Assembly: GCF_008330945.1 (NCBI RefSeq)
Contig: NZ_CP043488.1
Coordinates: forward strand, 1,550,001-1,614,000
Direction: 5' to 3'
DNA: 64,000 nt
From: Labrys sp. KNU-23
GTDB lineage: Bacteria > Pseudomonadota > Alphaproteobacteria > Rhizobiales > Labraceae
Below are positions 61,985 through 64,000 of this stretch, piece after piece; position 1 is the first letter of the stretch, and every line of letters begins with the position of its first letter. Made by a program: the position numbers and the translations under genes. The notes under the pieces are model-generated. The model saw nothing but the letters and a program-made list of their open reading frames with translations. It made no database searches and had not been told where the DNA came from.

Positions 61985-63439
61985 ATGGTTTACGCGATAG
62001 AACAGGACAGGATGCTGATCGGCGGCGAACTGGTGCACGCCTCGGGCGGCGAGTTCGACCTTTCCATCAACCCCGCCACCGAGGAGGTGATCGGCCGCTC
62101 GCCACGTGGCACGGCCGAGGATGTCGAGCGCGCCTTTGCCGCCGCCGATGCCGCCTGGCCTGCCTGGGCCGCCCTCACCCCATCCGAACGCGGCGCCCGC
62201 ATGCGCGCCTTTGGCGAGGCTTTGCGCGCCCGCGCCGAGGACTTCTTGAGGATCGAGGTCGCCGATACCGGCAACACCATCACGCCGATGCGCGGCGATG
62301 TCGGCCACGCCGTCGACAGCCTGGTCTACTATGCCGGCCTCATCCACGAGCTCAAGGGCGAGACCATTCCGGCCACGGCCGAGAACCTGCATCTCACCCT
62401 GCGGGAACCCTATGGCGTGGTGGCACGCATCGCGCCCTTCAACCACCCGCTGATGTTCGCCGTTGCCCGCACCGCCGCCATGCTGGCGGCCGGCAATGCG
62501 GTGATCGTCAAGCCGCCGGAAACCAGCCCCCTGTCGGCGCTGCTGCTGGCCGAGGTCGCGCGCGAGGCCCTGCCTGCGGGTGTGTTCAACATCGTCACCG
62601 GCCCCGGCGCCACGGTAGGCAATGCTATCGTCCGCCATCCCGGCATCAAGCGCATCGCCTTCATCGGCTCGCCCCAGACCGGCCGCGCCATCCAGCGCTC
62701 GGCGGCAGAGGTGGCGGTCAAGCATGTGACGCTGGAGCTGGGCGGCAAGAATCCCCTGATCGCCTTTCCCGACACCGATCCCGACATCATCGCCGCCGCC
62801 GCCGTACGCGGCATGAATTTCAGCTGGCAGGGCCAATCCTGCGGTTCGACCAGCCGCCTGCTCCTGCACGAGGACATCCACGATGCCGTGCTCGAACGCG
62901 TGGTTTCGGCCGTTGCCGGCCTCAGGCTCGGCGATCCCTTCGACCCCGCTACCGACATGGGTCCGGTGAATTCACGCATCCAGCATGAAAAGGTGCTGTC
63001 CTTCTTCGAAACCGCCAGGCATGACGGCTCGCGCCTGATGACGGGCGGCCGCAAGCCTCCGGGGGAGCGTTTCGCCAAGGGGTTCTGGGTGGAGCCGACG
63101 GTCTATGCCGACGTCAAGCCCGGCATGCGGCTATGGCAGGAAGAAGTGTTCGGCCCGATCCTGTCGGTCGGGCGCTGGAAGACGGTGGACGAAGCGGTGG
63201 AGCTCGCCAACAGCACCGAATACGGCCTGACCGGCGCGGTGTGGACCCACGATATCCGCAACGCCCTCAACGTCGCCCGCAGGATCCGCTCCGGCCATGT
63301 CTGGATCAATGGCTGCTCCAACCATTTCCTCGGTGTTCCCTTCGGCGGCATGAAGAACTCCGGCGTCGGCCGCGAGGAAGGCATCGAAGAGATGGTCTCC
63401 TACACCGAGGCCAAGACCATCAACATCATGCTGGGGTGA
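61985..63439 (+). CDS. Aldehyde dehydrogenase, paralogue 2
   Basis: 484 residues. Motifs as in paralogue 1: ARIAPFNHPLMFAVARTAAM, VKPPETSP, FIGSPQTGRAIQRSAAEVAV, LELGGKNPLIAFP and GQSCGSTSRLLLH (catalytic Cys). Alignment by eye with 43923-45383 shows long identical blocks, such as EVADTGNTITPMRGDVG and WQEEVFGPILSVG. Last gene of the LysR-side operon (43-base gap after SDR). No clear ribosome site precedes the ATG. Confidence 0.87.
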   Translation: MVYAIEQDRMLIGGELVHASGGEFDLSINPATEEVIGRSPRGTAEDVERAFAAADAAWPAWAALTPSERGARMRAFGEALRARAEDFLRIEVADTGNTITPMRGDVGHAVDSLVYYAGLIHELKGETIPATAENLHLTLREPYGVVARIAPFNHPLMFAVARTAAMLAAGNAVIVKPPETSPLSALLLAEVAREALPAGVFNIVTGPGATVGNAIVRHPGIKRIAFIGSPQTGRAIQRSAAEVAVKHVTLELGGKNPLIAFPDTDPDIIAAAAVRGMNFSWQGQSCGSTSRLLLHEDIHDAVLERVVSAVAGLRLGDPFDPATDMGPVNSRIQHEKVLSFFETARHDGSRLMTGGRKPPGERFAKGFWVEPTVYADVKPGMRLWQEEVFGPILSVGRWKTVDEAVELANSTEYGLTGAVWTHDIRNALNVARRIRSGHVWINGCSNHFLGVPFGGMKNSGVGREEGIEEMVSYTEAKTINIMLG

Positions 63440-63593
63440 GCGAACAGCCCAGCACGGCCTTATTGCGCTCCTGATCATCTACAGCTCTTCGATCGCCGGC
63501 CGATCCAGGACAGGCGGTCCTGTACTGACAAGGTACGGTCTTCGCTGGATAGCTACTGCTTTTCCACGCCCGCGAATCTCAAGCTGGAATGTC

Positions 63594-64000
63594 TCAGCGA
63601 GATTCCAGAAAATCGGATAGCACGGCATTGAACGGCGATGAGGCTTCGACGTTGATGAGGTGTCGACCGACGAGTGAGACGTGCCGTCCCCGCTCGACGG
63701 CAGCGGCAAGGGCCTCGAGGTCGGAAGGAGGGCAAACCGGATCGTCCTCCCCGGAAATGGCAAGAACGGGGCTTGCTATCCGCCCGATCTCTCCACGAAG
63801 ATCGGCATTGGCAAGGGCGTTACAGCAGCCGACATATCCTTCCGGCACGGTCATCTCAAAACGGTCGAGGACGTTTCCCACGGCATCGGGATTGCTGGCG
63901 ATGAAGGCCGGCGTGAACCAGCGTTCAGCCGTGGCCGCCACGAAAGCGCCGAGACCGTCTCTCCGCACGGCTTCGATACGGGCATTCCAGCTTTCGGGCG
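63594..64000 (-). CDS. Alpha/beta hydrolase, 3-oxoadipate enol-lactonase-like (partial)
   Basis: C-terminal 134 codons; the gene starts beyond the right edge. The frame stays open to the edge (ESWNARIEAVRRDGLGAFVA). It has ERWFTPAFIASNPDAVG, VPEGYVGCCNALANADLRGE, the catalytic Asp in LAISGEDDPVCPP and the catalytic His in LVGRHLINVEASSPF. These match PcaD-type enol-lactonases and related carboxylesterases. The nucleophile is off the edge. The 154 bases between it and the ALDH hold no gene. Confidence 0.82.
   Translation of the reverse strand, partial: PESWNARIEAVRRDGLGAFVAATAERWFTPAFIASNPDAVGNVLDRFEMTVPEGYVGCCNALANADLRGEIGRIASPVLAISGEDDPVCPPSDLEALAAAVERGRHVSLVGRHLINVEASSPFNAVLSDFLESR

Noticed and set aside
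1-64000. CRISPR arrays, tRNA/rRNA genes, prophage or insertion sequences
   Set aside because: No spaced direct repeats, cloverleaf-like genes, transposase or phage motifs were found by reading; small RNAs could be missed.

Overview
The window is GC-rich chromosomal DNA from a metabolically versatile alphaproteobacterium, most likely a soil or plant-associated member of Hyphomicrobiales. The evidence is the gene families present (several ABC uptake systems beside catabolic operons, IclR/RpiR/MarR regulators, an MHS-type permease, a gentisate pathway) and GTCAT-type and CTCCCC-type palindromic intergenic repeats of a kind common in that group. No rRNA, tRNA, CRISPR array, prophage or intact insertion sequence was seen. 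Family names come from reading the translations; no database search was run.

Layout. (1) 1-9.8 kb is a sugar or sugar-acid region. A minus-strand operon runs aldehyde dehydrogenase, xylulokinase, phosphoglycolate-type phosphatase, RpiR regulator, rpiA, with a separately promoted periplasmic binding protein cut by the left edge. Divergent from it are a 2-keto-3-deoxypentonate dehydratase-like FAH protein, an SDR and a FAD-linked 2-hydroxyacid dehydrogenase. Three promoters share one palindromic operator. (2) 9.9-13.6 kb holds a frameshifted unknown gene, a PiT phosphate transporter with its DUF47 partner, and a histidine kinase remnant. (3) 13.6-25.5 kb is an IclR-flanked operon with a CUT2-type ABC transporter in which permease and tandem ATPase are one polypeptide, plus a zinc deacylase, a PLP dehydratase, a creatininase, an ALDH and a GMC oxidoreductase. 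(4) 25.6-33.9 kb is an amino-acid-type ABC transporter with its IclR regulator, divergent from an aminotransferase, a DhaK-DhaL kinase and a DapA-family lyase; two matching palindromes lie between the divergent units. (5) 34-39 kb carries an MHS permease, a CAGT tetranucleotide repeat, a glutamate-receptor-like ligand-gated channel homologue and a frame-disrupted autotransporter.

(6) 39-63.4 kb is an aromatic catabolism island. Its core is 3-hydroxybenzoate 6-hydroxylase, gentisate 1,2-dioxygenase, a glutathione-type maleylpyruvate isomerase and fumarylpyruvate hydrolase, giving 3-hydroxybenzoate to gentisate to fumarate plus pyruvate, with an AAHS importer, a GMC alcohol oxidoreductase and two MarR regulators. 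Flanking it are two hydantoinase/acetone-carboxylase-type modules (HyuA + HyuB + CxxC zinc domain), each with a closely related ALDH. The zinc domain is a separate 101-residue gene in one module and fused to HyuB in the other. Three promoters in this island carry related TTGACA/GTATAC dyads and a fourth has a perfect 17-bp dyad, which suggests one regulon. The island may feed a 3-hydroxyaryl ketone, alcohol or aldehyde into gentisate; that upstream chemistry is inference. The right edge cuts an enol-lactonase-like alpha/beta hydrolase.
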